From assembly GCA_965223835.1 (NCBI GenBank), contig CBDCXQ010000001.1:3286001-3350000 (forward strand): 64,000 bases of DNA, given 5' to 3'. Source of the stretch: CAVYXZ01 sp965223835. Lineage in GTDB: Bacteria > Chloroflexota > Anaerolineae > Aggregatilineales > Phototrophicaceae. The notes under the pieces were generated by a model. The model was not told the DNA's origin, searched no databases, and was given only the letters and a program-made list of their open reading frames with translations. The position numbers were made by a program, and so were the translations under genes. Below are positions 1-8,019 of the stretch, piece by piece. The number at the start of each line of letters is the position of its first letter. Position 1 is the stretch's first letter.

Positions 1-684
1 ATTCAACCGGGCGGTACATGGGGTCTTTATCTCGAACAACTCGGCGATGGCTTTACGCGCTCCTTACTCAACATCGAAACTCGTTACCTGAATGGTATCG
101 CTGGCGGTCAAATTATGCTTGGTCCTGACACCCCCTATTTTAATGCGTCCGGTTGGTCGCCCAACGGCACTCAATTTGCTTATGTCGCGCCTGACCAATT
201 CGATGCGAACGCTTCTATTGCTGGGGCTGAACTATTTGTCATCAATCCTGACACAGCGGAACTTACAAAGTTGACCGACCTGAACAGCACCTATGGGGCG
301 GCACGCATTAACGGCGGCATTCGCAGCGAACTAAGCTGGTCGCCGGATAGTACGCACATCGCATTCTGGGTGATCGAATTGCTGGGTCCAGCCTATGAAA
401 ATGATACGGGCAACGCACAGATCCACATTGTTGATACCCGGACGGGTGAGGTCCGCGCCTACTGTGGCTTTGCTACGACCGAGCATACGCCCGACCCACC
501 CCGCCTGCAATGGTCGCCCGATGGCACACACCTTGCATTTGGCGGCAATGTTCCTGGTGATGACAAGGGGTATCTACTGCTGACACTGAATATTGAAACT
601 GGTGTGTTCACCAGCCTGAGTGAAGGCATTTTCCCAGCAGTCGGCGCAGCGGACATCATTGCCTGGGGTTTGCCGCCCGGATAA
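1..684 (+). CDS. TolB/PD40-type beta-propeller protein (5' end missing)
   Basis: The reading frame is open from the first base of the window, so the start lies upstream; 227 residues are visible. Propeller-type repeats recur: GWSPNGTQFAYV, LSWSPDSTHIAFWV and LQWSPDGTHLAFGG are each the WSPDG-x-hIAF signature of PD40/TolB-like blades. Such proteins usually lie outside the membrane or in the periplasm and act as binding scaffolds; nothing here shows an enzymatic site. It ends with PPG and TAA 66 bases before the next gene, on the same strand. Substrate or partner cannot be told. Confidence 0.75.
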   Translation: MQPGGTWGLYLEQLGDGFTRSLLNIETRYLNGIAGGQIMLGPDTPYFNASGWSPNGTQFAYVAPDQFDANASIAGAELFVINPDTAELTKLTDLNSTYGAARINGGIRSELSWSPDSTHIAFWVIELLGPAYENDTGNAQIHIVDTRTGEVRAYCGFATTEHTPDPPRLQWSPDGTHLAFGGNVPGDDKGYLLLTLNIETGVFTSLSEGIFPAVGAADIIAWGLPPG

Positions 685-750
685 GAATACCCTTCAGTTC
701 TACTGAACCAATCACTGGCATAAGGGGTATTTTGGAAAGCGATTGAGGGA

Positions 751-1674
751 ATGTTTTTCACCATGCTAAGCTGGAAGCTCTGGCGTGCCCTAAACCATCC
801 ACCCGCCTTGCATCCGTTGTTCTGGCGCACCCTCCAACGCCATCAGCCGAGCGGTCCACCAACTAATCTCACGTCTTTAGACCGCATGGCGCTGGCTTAT
901 CTCGCGGGCGTTGCAATTCTTTTCATCCTGACCATCATTGTAGACCATAGTGGAACCCTCACCGTGCTATCGATTGCACTGGGCTGTCTCGCCATCCCGA
1001 CCATCGTGCCCGTGCTTATTCTGCTGCGCAATACATTATTGAGCGGCTTTTATTACGGTCTCTTATGGGCCGACCAGATGAGCCGCTATCTTATCCGAGA
1101 GCGCCAGAACAACACCTATGATCTACTATCGCTGCTGCCACCGGGGGCGCTGGCTCCCAGTTGGGCTATTTGCACCGGATGCCTATACCAGAACCGACGC
1201 TTTAACCGCCTCATCGAAACCCACATCCTCACCCTCCGGTTCATCGCCCTCGGGCACATTATCATCAACTTGTTTGTCGTTCAGTCTCACCTGTGGCCGC
1301 AACAGGTGCTGCTCCTAATCCTGGTACTCAGCGCCCTGCACACTGATTTTATGCATTCGCTGGTCATCAGCATACTCATCAGTCTATTGGCGACGCGCTA
1401 TGGCACCGATGTGATTGATGCTCGATTGTGGACGGTTGGTGGCTATCTATGCATCCAGGTCGGCACCTATACGCTGGCTTTACTGGCTGCGCTGGCCGTA
1501 TTCCCGCTGCCCCTGCCTTATGAGTGGGAGGACACAATCAGCCGTACTGTACTCGGCGTTTTGGTCATGGTCGGGCTGCGCGAAGCTATCATCAGCGTGA
1601 TCTGGCGCTGGCTGCTTCACGAGGCCAATACTGCCCCCAGCGATATCGAGTCCATCTTCCGTTTCGCCGCCTGA
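751..1674 (+). CDS. Polytopic membrane protein of unknown function
   Basis: A 307-residue protein with several hydrophobic stretches, for example around residues 46-100 (LAYLAGVAILFILTIIV, ALGCLAIPTIVPVLILL) and in the second half (LALLAALAVFPLPL, VLGVLVMVGLREAIISVIW), giving roughly six to eight membrane segments. A polar middle part (residues about 105-160) probably faces the cytoplasm. I do not recognise a family. It follows the propeller gene on the same strand with a short gap, so the two may be co-transcribed; an accessory role with that exported propeller is only a guess. Confidence 0.6.
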   Translation: MFFTMLSWKLWRALNHPPALHPLFWRTLQRHQPSGPPTNLTSLDRMALAYLAGVAILFILTIIVDHSGTLTVLSIALGCLAIPTIVPVLILLRNTLLSGFYYGLLWADQMSRYLIRERQNNTYDLLSLLPPGALAPSWAICTGCLYQNRRFNRLIETHILTLRFIALGHIIINLFVVQSHLWPQQVLLLILVLSALHTDFMHSLVISILISLLATRYGTDVIDARLWTVGGYLCIQVGTYTLALLAALAVFPLPLPYEWEDTISRTVLGVLVMVGLREAIISVIWRWLLHEANTAPSDIESIFRFAA

Positions 1675-1717
1675 GCAATGGCTCTACCCAGGTTGGACGC
1701 GGGCCTGATTCCCGCTG

Positions 1718-1723
1718 TATAAT
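1718..1723 (+). promoter_or_regulatory. Candidate -10 box of lipA
   Basis: A perfect TATAAT lies 28 bases before the GTG start of lipA. The best -35 (TTGGAC, 1693-1698) matches poorly and is 19 bases away, so the promoter is tentative. The box also contains an in-frame ATG (1722) that would otherwise be read as a lipA start. Confidence 0.35.
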
Positions 1724-1751
1724 GGGCTTCCAGAAAGATTGGAGTTTTATT

Positions 1752-2729
1752 GTGACTGACATCCTTGACCCTAACACGATTCCTGTCGTGAATGATAATG
1801 CTGCTGGCTGGCAACCCGACCCGGAGCATCCGCGTCGCCGTCCGCCCTGGATCAAAGTGCGCGCCCCTGGCGGTAAAGCTTATGAGCGTGTTCGGGGCCT
1901 GATGCGCTCCAAAGTGCTGAACACCGTTTGTGAAGAAGCCCAGTGCCCCAATCTCGGCGAGTGCTGGGGGCATGGCACGGCCACGTTCCTGATGATGGGC
2001 GATACCTGCACCCGGTCCTGTGGTTTCTGCGACATCAAAACCGGGCGACCCAGTCCGCTCGATTGGGCCGAACCCAATCGGGTTGCCGAAGCCGTGCGGG
2101 CGATGGGATTGCAACATGTCGTCATCACCAGCGTGAACCGTGACGAACGGGCCGATGGCGGCGCACCTATTTTTGCGATGGTCATCCGGCGCATTCGCCA
2201 GCTTCAACCCGGATGCAGTATCGAAGTGCTCATCCCGGATTTTAAAGGCGATGCCGACGCGCTCCAGATCGTTATGGATGCGCAACCGGAAATCCTCAAC
2301 CATAATGTCGAGACCGTGCCGCGCCTGTTCAAAAAGGTGCAGCCGCAGGACAAATATGAATGGGCGATGACGACCCTGACCAACGCCAAACAAATGGACC
2401 CACTGGTCCTGACCAAAAGTGGCATCATGGTCGGCCTCGGTGAAACACTGGACGAGGTGTTGGCAGTCATGCGCGACCTGGCAGACTGTGGCGTTGACAT
2501 TCTGACCGTCGGCCAGTTCCTGCAACCCAGTAAGCAGCATCTGCCGGTGGAGCGCTATTATCTGCCCGAAGAATTTGATTTGATTGAGCAGGAAGGCTTG
2601 AAGATGGGTTTCAAGTGGGTGGAAAGTGGACCCTTAGTGCGCAGCAGCTACCGTGCTGACCAGCAAGTCCGCGAACTGTCGAAGCTCAATCACTTCCGCC
2701 TGCACGAAGACCGCGCCGTTGGCGATTAA
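1752..2729 (+). CDS. lipA: Lipoyl synthase (radical SAM)
   Basis: Inserts the two sulfurs into protein-bound octanoate to make lipoate. The 325-residue product has the family's N-terminal cluster motif (CEEAQCPNLGECW, the CX4CX5C for the auxiliary 4Fe-4S) and the radical SAM motif CTRSCGFCD (CX3CX2C). It also has VVITSVNRDERADGG and the C-terminal RSSYRADQ stretch with the RSSY motif, so all conserved parts are present. The frame is open much further upstream, but a GGAG (1740-1743) sits eight bases before the GTG at 1752, and the encoded VTDILDPN start gives the normal family length. No lipB or lipoate ligase gene is beside it. Confidence 0.95.
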   Translation: MTDILDPNTIPVVNDNAAGWQPDPEHPRRRPPWIKVRAPGGKAYERVRGLMRSKVLNTVCEEAQCPNLGECWGHGTATFLMMGDTCTRSCGFCDIKTGRPSPLDWAEPNRVAEAVRAMGLQHVVITSVNRDERADGGAPIFAMVIRRIRQLQPGCSIEVLIPDFKGDADALQIVMDAQPEILNHNVETVPRLFKKVQPQDKYEWAMTTLTNAKQMDPLVLTKSGIMVGLGETLDEVLAVMRDLADCGVDILTVGQFLQPSKQHLPVERYYLPEEFDLIEQEGLKMGFKWVESGPLVRSSYRADQQVRELSKLNHFRLHEDRAVGD

Positions 2730-2755
2730 CATGGGATTAAGTCCCAACCAACCAC

Positions 2756-3052
2756 ACTGAGTACGGTCTACAGCAGCCCGGTCAGCACAGTGGGCACCAG
2801 GACTACAGAGGCAACTTCGAAGCCAGCACCGACACCCGCGCCAGCGGCAGTCGTGAATTGGAATTCCACAATCGCGCTGAGCAGAACGCGGCCAGCAGTG
2901 GCTATAAGGTTTGCTTCAAGCAACTCCAGGTGTTGACGACCACCTACACCAGTCAGCGTATCCGGTACACCTACGATGGCTTATATCGTTTGCTTCAAGC
3001 CAACTACGATAGCGGACCGGAGATCGTATCCATGACTTCAACTTTTGGGTAA
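2756..3052 (+). pseudogene. Rhs/YD-repeat-like gene fragment
   Basis: This stretch after lipA has an open frame that reads IRYTYDGLYRLLQANYDSG at 2957-3013, close to the YD-repeat signature (YTYDxLGRLxxxxY) of Rhs and teneurin-like secreted proteins. There is no signal sequence, no start with a good ribosome site (the best is a TTG at 2858) and no room for the many repeats a real Rhs protein has. I read it as a decayed fragment. Only one repeat can be recognised, so confidence is low. Confidence 0.35.
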
Positions 3053-3067
3053 TCAAGAATCATTTGA

Positions 3068-4183
3068 TTATCGCGACCAAGTAGGCACGATATTCTTATC
3101 TGTATTACTAGTGATTTGAATCTTGTTCGACCCATCGATGTTCATCACGTAAATCTGGTGGTCTCCATTCCGAGTCGATGTAAATGCAATGTACTTACTA
3201 TCTGGCGACCATGTAGGGGTAGTATTTTGCGCGGAATTACGAGTCAAATTAACGACATTTGAACCGTTAGAATCCATAATGTAGATGTCTTGATTACCAT
3301 CTTGATCTGATTCAAATGCAATATATCTTCCATTCGGTGACCAGACAGGTGTAACAGGCTCAACTAAAATATCGTTGAGCCTCATCTGGCTGGAGCCATT
3401 AGTATTCATTATAAATATATTATGTTTTCCATCGATGGTGTGATCACGGCTTGAGACAAAAGTAATATACCTACCATCTGGTGACCAAGATGGTTTGTAA
3501 TCCTGATTTCGCCTGTTAGTGAGGTTGACTATAGCAGAACCATCACTATTCATTGTATATATTCCGTCACGACTTACAAAGGCAATATGCGTGCCATCAG
3601 GCGACCATACAGGACTATGAGCGTTTAGAGTGGAGGTGAGGTTAACTGAACTCGCATCATTCACATCTGCTTTGTATATTTGAACAACTTTTCCAGGCTG
3701 ATCTCGTAATGACTGGAATAAAATATATTTACCGTCAGGTGACCAAACTGGACCAAAATCATGGGCTGAGTTATGAGTCAACTTAATGACATTTGAACCA
3801 TCAGCATCCATAACATAAATGTCCTGATTGCCATCACGATCTGAAACAAAGGCAATTTGTCTGTTATTGGGTGACCAAGCAGGCCAAATATCTTGGGCTG
3901 GATTATTAGTCAGATTGGTAAGGTCAGTCCCATTGATATTTATGCTAAAAATATCCCACGTTCCTCCCACATCTGAGTGAAAAAGAATTTTACCCTGCTC
4001 TCTAAGAGGAGTCGGAGAGGCAACTGGGCTATAAGCTGCATTGCGGGTTTCAACAACATCAGCCGTTACGATGTAAATTATAGAGAGACTAATTGCATGG
4101 ATAAATGTAATGACTGCAAATTTGATCCATCCATAACGATGCAGTAGGATGGTTATCCTGAAAGAACTCACACTAATCTGCAT
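3068..4183 (-). CDS. Membrane-anchored PD40/TolB-like beta-propeller
   Basis: A 371-residue protein with an N-terminal membrane anchor (about residues 18-42, WIKFAVITFIHAISLSIIYIV). About eight PD40 repeats follow, each with a WSPDGKYIAF-like core, from WSPNNRQIAFVS through TWSPDSKYIAFTS. The propeller should sit outside the membrane. The repeats also carry IYVMNxDGSN, the other half of the TolB-like blade. The gene is visibly richer in A+T than its surroundings and lies between two gene remnants, which suggests it arrived by transfer. No strong ribosome site precedes the ATG. Function unknown; protein or polysaccharide binding is the usual role. Confidence 0.8.
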   Translation of the reverse strand: MQISVSSFRITILLHRYGWIKFAVITFIHAISLSIIYIVTADVVETRNAAYSPVASPTPLREQGKILFHSDVGGTWDIFSININGTDLTNLTNNPAQDIWPAWSPNNRQIAFVSDRDGNQDIYVMDADGSNVIKLTHNSAHDFGPVWSPDGKYILFQSLRDQPGKVVQIYKADVNDASSVNLTSTLNAHSPVWSPDGTHIAFVSRDGIYTMNSDGSAIVNLTNRRNQDYKPSWSPDGRYITFVSSRDHTIDGKHNIFIMNTNGSSQMRLNDILVEPVTPVWSPNGRYIAFESDQDGNQDIYIMDSNGSNVVNLTRNSAQNTTPTWSPDSKYIAFTSTRNGDHQIYVMNIDGSNKIQITSNTDKNIVPTWSR

Positions 4184-4425
4184 TCCATGTTTATCTCATT
4201 TGATAATTGGTTAACACTCTGTATTGTAAATGTATTATCCCTCAAGTCGCACTTAACGAGGCAACTCAGGGGACTCGGAGAATTAAGGAGAGCATCTAAA
4301 ACGGGGTGTGCTGGCTACTTTGCCCTTCCGTTAGGCCACACGCAGATAATCATGGTACAAGCCATTCAGAATTGGCGATGCCATCCTATTTGCCCTGCCG
4401 CCGCGCCACAGGTGGGGAGAGGTAG

Positions 4426-4602
4426 TTAGCTTCCCGGCTCAGCAAATATAGCATCCAGTGTTTCAACCATCTCGGATAGATCTTGCTCCAATAAGTGGTC
4501 AAGATAGATGCTGGTCACACGCATTCCGCTGTGCCGCAAGAGGTTCATAACTTGGCACATTGGGTTGGTTTCACCCTTCACCGCGTTGGTTATCAAGAAG
4601 CC
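4426..4602 (-). pseudogene. C-terminal remnant of a tyrosine recombinase/integrase
   Basis: Read on the minus strand, the frame ending in TAA at 4426 gives GFLITNAVKGETNPMCQVMN followed by LLRHSGMRVTSIYLDHLLEQ. This matches the final part of phage-type integrases: a helix, then LxRHSxxxTxxYLxH, where H and the tyrosine nucleophile are the last catalytic residues. Everything upstream (the catalytic Arg/Lys part and the core-binding domain) is absent, because the neighbouring TIR-FHA gene begins its 3' end at 4602. It is thus a cut-off integrase tail, probably left from an old insertion. Confidence 0.5.
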
Positions 4603-5528
4603 TATTCCGTGTTCGACTGATCCCGAAAGTGAATCGTCAGCATGAGATTACCCATCTGAATGCGGTCGCCGCTTTTGACTGCCCGTTGTTCACTCCCGCG
4701 CAGCCGCCGCCCTTCGACAAAGGTCGCGTTGGTACTGCCCAGGTCTTTGATAAACAACGTATCGCCATCCAGCATTAGCGCCGCGTGCCGCCGCGAAACC
4801 CCCTGTTTACCCATCCCCAGTAGCATTAAATCAATGTCGGGCACCGTGTTATCACTCTGCCGCCCAATAATGTATTCACGGTCGGAGCCAATTCGTGCTT
4901 CAATCCGCCGGTCACGATCCGCAACTGGCACCAGTTCCAATAACATCTGCTCGGTAAAATGATGCAGCTGCTCCTCAAATTGCATGATGAGGTCGGCGTC
5001 AATCTTGGCCGTTGTCTTGTCAAAACTGCGTTGTTCATACGGCTGCAGCAAATCCGTCGTCTTTGCTGGCTGGCGCGGTGGAAAATCATCGGGGCGCGCC
5101 GGTAATGTTTCATGCACGCCCGACTCCTCGCCCTCAGATTTACGAATGACGCGCTTGATCTCCTCCTCCAGCATCAAACAGGCTTGAGCAAAATCAAACC
5201 GTTGAAAATCAACATAATGGAGTGAGATAAGCTGATAGTGAATATTGGTCGTCTCATCAACCAGCACCGGGACAATTGGTTTACCCATTTGCTGATGATA
5301 CTTCCATTCATTCGCCACTTCACGGGAGGCCATCGAGGCCGGTGAGATAACGAGGATCATGATGTCACAGGCTTGCAAAGCATTCCAAACCCGGTCGGCC
5401 CAGTCTTCACCAGCGGGAATACGCTCAATATCTAACCAGTAGTCAATCTCGCGCTGTTTGAGATAGGCGACCAGTCGCTTGACGAATTCAGTATCGGTGC
5501 GGCTATAGGAGATGAACGTGGTTGCCAT
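4602..5528 (-). CDS. TIR domain-FHA domain fusion protein
   Basis: The 308-residue protein begins with a TIR domain (about 1-130): FISYSRTDTEFVKRL, the DIERIPAGEDW loop, and ILVISPASMASREVANEW, in which Glu74 occupies the place of the TIR NADase glutamate. A polar linker (130-205) leads to an FHA domain (about 205-300) with GR at 222-223, SRRH at 245-248 and LGSTNATFVEG, the phosphothreonine-binding loops. TIR domains either hydrolyse NAD or act as adaptors; FHA binds phosphothreonine. The protein may therefore read a Ser/Thr kinase signal. It is followed upstream on the same strand by a J-domain gene and a DnaB-like gene. No kinase is adjacent. Confidence 0.85.
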   Translation of the reverse strand: MATTFISYSRTDTEFVKRLVAYLKQREIDYWLDIERIPAGEDWADRVWNALQACDIMILVISPASMASREVANEWKYHQQMGKPIVPVLVDETTNIHYQLISLHYVDFQRFDFAQACLMLEEEIKRVIRKSEGEESGVHETLPARPDDFPPRQPAKTTDLLQPYEQRSFDKTTAKIDADLIMQFEEQLHHFTEQMLLELVPVADRDRRIEARIGSDREYIIGRQSDNTVPDIDLMLLGMGKQGVSRRHAALMLDGDTLFIKDLGSTNATFVEGRRLRGSEQRAVKSGDRIQMGNLMLTIHFRDQSNTE

Positions 5529-5578
5529 ACATGTGCCTGCTCTCGCCTGTCATGTCATTGTATCAAACATCACAGCAA

Positions 5579-6244
5579 TCAAGCAAAGCGCCGCATGATG
5601 GATTCATAGGCGGCATTGATCCGCTGCATCCGCTGCGTCGCACCTGGTTCGCGACTCAAATCCGGGTGATAAATGTGCGCCAGTCGCCGGTAAGCCTGCT
5701 TCACATCCTGTTCTGTAGCTGTCGCTTCCAGTCCTAACAGCGCGAACATCGGTTGCAAGGGGTCTTCCTGTCGGATTACTGGCGGATAGGTTCGCCCGTT
5801 AAACACGCCAATCTGCCAGCCCATCTTGCCCGACATGCCAAAATCCGTGCTCAATTCAGCCAGGTTTACTGGCCTACCGTAACGCACATGAGTACCATTC
5901 TGTACGCTGACCGGGAAAATCCTTAGTTTACCGCCCGAAATACGGTAGGCATACAACTTTTGACCGTACATATCAAACAAAAACTCCAGGCCAGAGTCAG
6001 ATTGATAGCGCGCTTTGTTAGCTGGCAATTTAGCGGCCTCGATTGCGAACAGAGTAGCAATATCCGCCCGTGTATTGCCATTCAAAACCTTCCTGAAAAC
6101 CTTGGGGGAAACCAGGTTGGTCACTAAATAAACAGCGACCACATCCGGCCCCAAATGGATTAATAACGAATCGCCAGAGATTTCTACTAGAGAATAGGCT
6201 GTGGTCTTCTCAAGTTGCTGTTGGAGTACAAACAAATCATCCAT
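5579..6244 (-). CDS. Protein with C-terminal J-domain (DnaJ-like)
   Basis: Residues about 162-221 form a J-domain: PMFALLGLEATATEQDVKQAY, then LAHIYHPDL with the HPD tripeptide at 193-195 that triggers the DnaK ATPase, then RINAAYESI. The first 155 residues have no match I know and contain no zinc-finger, G/F-rich or DnaJ C-terminal domain. It is therefore a specialised co-chaperone that would hand a particular client to DnaK. Here the J-domain is at the C terminus, the reverse of classical DnaJ. It lies 50 bases upstream of the TIR-FHA gene in the same direction. Confidence 0.8.
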   Translation of the reverse strand: MDDLFVLQQQLEKTTAYSLVEISGDSLLIHLGPDVVAVYLVTNLVSPKVFRKVLNGNTRADIATLFAIEAAKLPANKARYQSDSGLEFLFDMYGQKLYAYRISGGKLRIFPVSVQNGTHVRYGRPVNLAELSTDFGMSGKMGWQIGVFNGRTYPPVIRQEDPLQPMFALLGLEATATEQDVKQAYRRLAHIYHPDLSREPGATQRMQRINAAYESIMRRFA

Positions 6245-6525
6245 GCGTGCTTCTCATATCGAACTTTGGGCGCAAATATGATTCTGCTTTATCAGACAGT
6301 TTTTGCGACCAGCGTATTTTGGATGGTTTCAAAGCGAGGCAACGACCTTCATATTGGGTTAGGGAGATGTGATGACTACCCTCTGTGGAAAATTACTATA
6401 CATGCCACTGGCCCTGTTTGTACAGGCTCGATTCGCCAGAAGAGATTGCCGGGCAAAGAATCAAAAACACCCCGAATCAAAAAGATTGAGATGTTTTTAA
6501 ACAGTATAATCAGATGCTGCTACGC
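6245..6525. other. Gene-free interval
   Basis: Between the J-domain gene and the DnaB-like gene. Short frames exist, but none has a ribosome site or recognisable protein. No clear terminator or repeat is visible. Confidence 0.5.
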
Positions 6526-7713
6526 TTAGCTTTCGATAACCTTATCGTCAATTAATTGCTGTTGTACCTTCTGCCCTTTGGGGTCAAATGCAAAATGTTG
6601 ACCATAAAGCTGGAACTCCATATCCTGCATGGACCGGCCTGCCCGGTTCTTTTCAACCGTAAAGACCACCCAATCGCGGAATTGCTTCGCGGTGTAGGGA
6701 TTAAATGTCACATGATCTTTGGACAGAATCTGATATTTGTTGTTCATAATGATCGCAATATCTGATTCATAATCTAGCGCACTACTGCCGCGCAGATGGA
6801 ACAAGTGAATACGCTTGCTTTTCAGGCCATCGCGGTCAGCCGCCACGATCGACCAAACCGGAACATCCAGCGACAGAGCCACATCCTTCAGCCCTTCGAC
6901 GATCATCGTCACCTTGTCGTTTTCATCGCGAGGCCGTTCCGGGTGCACAGCCACTTTCTGCAGGTAATCAACAAATACCGTGACGTTGCCGCCCGTTGCA
7001 TCACACAAGCGTGCAGTCATTTCTTTGATCGCCCGCAGGGTCGTCACCGCCGGGCTGGCTTTCACCAGGATCAACCGATCGGCATATTGCGCCATGCGTG
7101 ACAATGCCGGGGCTGTTTTGGGGTTATCGCGAAGAATTTGCTGGAGCGACCCGGCGCCGCCATCGCGTCCCATAAATTCCTTAGCCCGCTGTGCCACAAT
7201 GATCTGATACAAATCGCGCAGCTTAATCCCCCGGCTTACATCAACATCCGGCGGATTCACGCTTTCCAGGCACAACAAGCGGTGCATAAGATGTGTTTCG
7301 GTATGTTCATATGATAGATAAAAAGCATACTGGTCCGGGCGCATCGCCACATTCCGGGCGATCTGCAAGGTGGCAATTGTCTTGCCAATCCCCTGCGCCC
7401 CACCCAAAAGCACCAGTTCAGTCTTGCGCAACCCACCACCAATAAAGCCATCTAAGGGGTCAAATCCAGTCGACATCGGCACATAATCAACCAGGTCGCC
7501 GCGCACCACCTTATCATTGGCGTCGTTCATCACCTGTGTCAGGGTTCGGGGCATATGGGCGCTCGACCGCCCCCCACCTCTATTTGTATTGCCGCTCGAT
7601 AGAGTTGGCTCTGGGTTGGGCGGTGGGGGTGGTGGCGCCATCTCTTGAGCATTAACCAGCGGTTCTTCTGGGTTGCCATCTGGGAGTTCTTCTGTAAAGC
7701 GTCGGGTCGTCAT
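6526..7713 (-). CDS. DnaB-type (SF4) RecA-fold ATPase without the DnaB N-terminal domain
   Basis: A proline-rich, disordered N-terminus (residues 1-55, with a run of prolines at 27-32) precedes a RecA-like core. The core has STGFDPLDGFIGGGLRKTEL, a Walker A motif GGAQGIGKT (104-112) and a Walker B strand VTVFVDYLQ (about 244-252). These match the helicase C-terminal domain of DnaB, but the primase-binding N-terminal domain is absent, so this is not the replicative helicase. Proteins of this shape are KaiC/DnaB-like ATPases of uncertain role. It is the first gene of the minus-strand trio, though 281 bases without a gene separate it from the J-protein. Confidence 0.8.
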   Translation of the reverse strand: MTTRRFTEELPDGNPEEPLVNAQEMAPPPPPPNPEPTLSSGNTNRGGGRSSAHMPRTLTQVMNDANDKVVRGDLVDYVPMSTGFDPLDGFIGGGLRKTELVLLGGAQGIGKTIATLQIARNVAMRPDQYAFYLSYEHTETHLMHRLLCLESVNPPDVDVSRGIKLRDLYQIIVAQRAKEFMGRDGGAGSLQQILRDNPKTAPALSRMAQYADRLILVKASPAVTTLRAIKEMTARLCDATGGNVTVFVDYLQKVAVHPERPRDENDKVTMIVEGLKDVALSLDVPVWSIVAADRDGLKSKRIHLFHLRGSSALDYESDIAIIMNNKYQILSKDHVTFNPYTAKQFRDWVVFTVEKNRAGRSMQDMEFQLYGQHFAFDPKGQKVQQQLIDDKVIES

Positions 7714-7901
7714 GGCCCTGTCCTTATCGCCAGTCTTGATTCTTTGAGTGTATCATAACTTACCAAATTCGACCTGCGCAATTTAGCCTTCACATAAATA
7801 CAGAATACGTACCGTTTCCATATCACGCCCAAAAATTACGTAAATTTAACACTTACGAGCACTATTAATCTTTTCTCAAGGGTCTGCTTATTCATGGTTT
7901 A

Positions 7902-7931
7902 TTCACAAACATCCATAAATCGTGATAGAAT
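7902..7931 (+). promoter_or_regulatory. Candidate sigma-70 promoter of the sigma factor gene
   Basis: TTCACA (7902-7907) and TAGAAT (7926-7931) are 18 bases apart, close to the -35 and -10 consensus, and point at the sigma factor gene. Transcription would start near 7938, giving an untranslated leader of about 80 bases. Confidence 0.5.
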
Positions 7932-7940
7932 GAACTAGCG

Positions 7941-7972
7941 TTTGTAACTATTATGTGACAAATGGTTACAAA
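7941..7972 (+). promoter_or_regulatory. Inverted repeat in the sigma factor 5' leader
   Basis: TTTGTAAC (7941-7948) and GTTACAAA (7965-7972) are perfect 8-base arms 16 bases apart, just downstream of the candidate promoter. It could be an operator for a dimeric regulator or an RNA hairpin; the sequence alone does not decide. Confidence 0.4.
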
Positions 7973-8019
7973 AAGCAATTTAGTACCGGTTGCTTCACTC
8001 AGGAGGCAAAGGACAAAAC

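Noticed and set aside
4187..4429. 80-codon plus-strand frame
   Set aside because: No ribosome site or recognisable protein, and it overlaps the minus-strand integrase remnant.
6215..6529. 104-codon plus-strand frame
   Set aside because: Overlaps the ends of two real minus-strand genes and has no ribosome site or motif.
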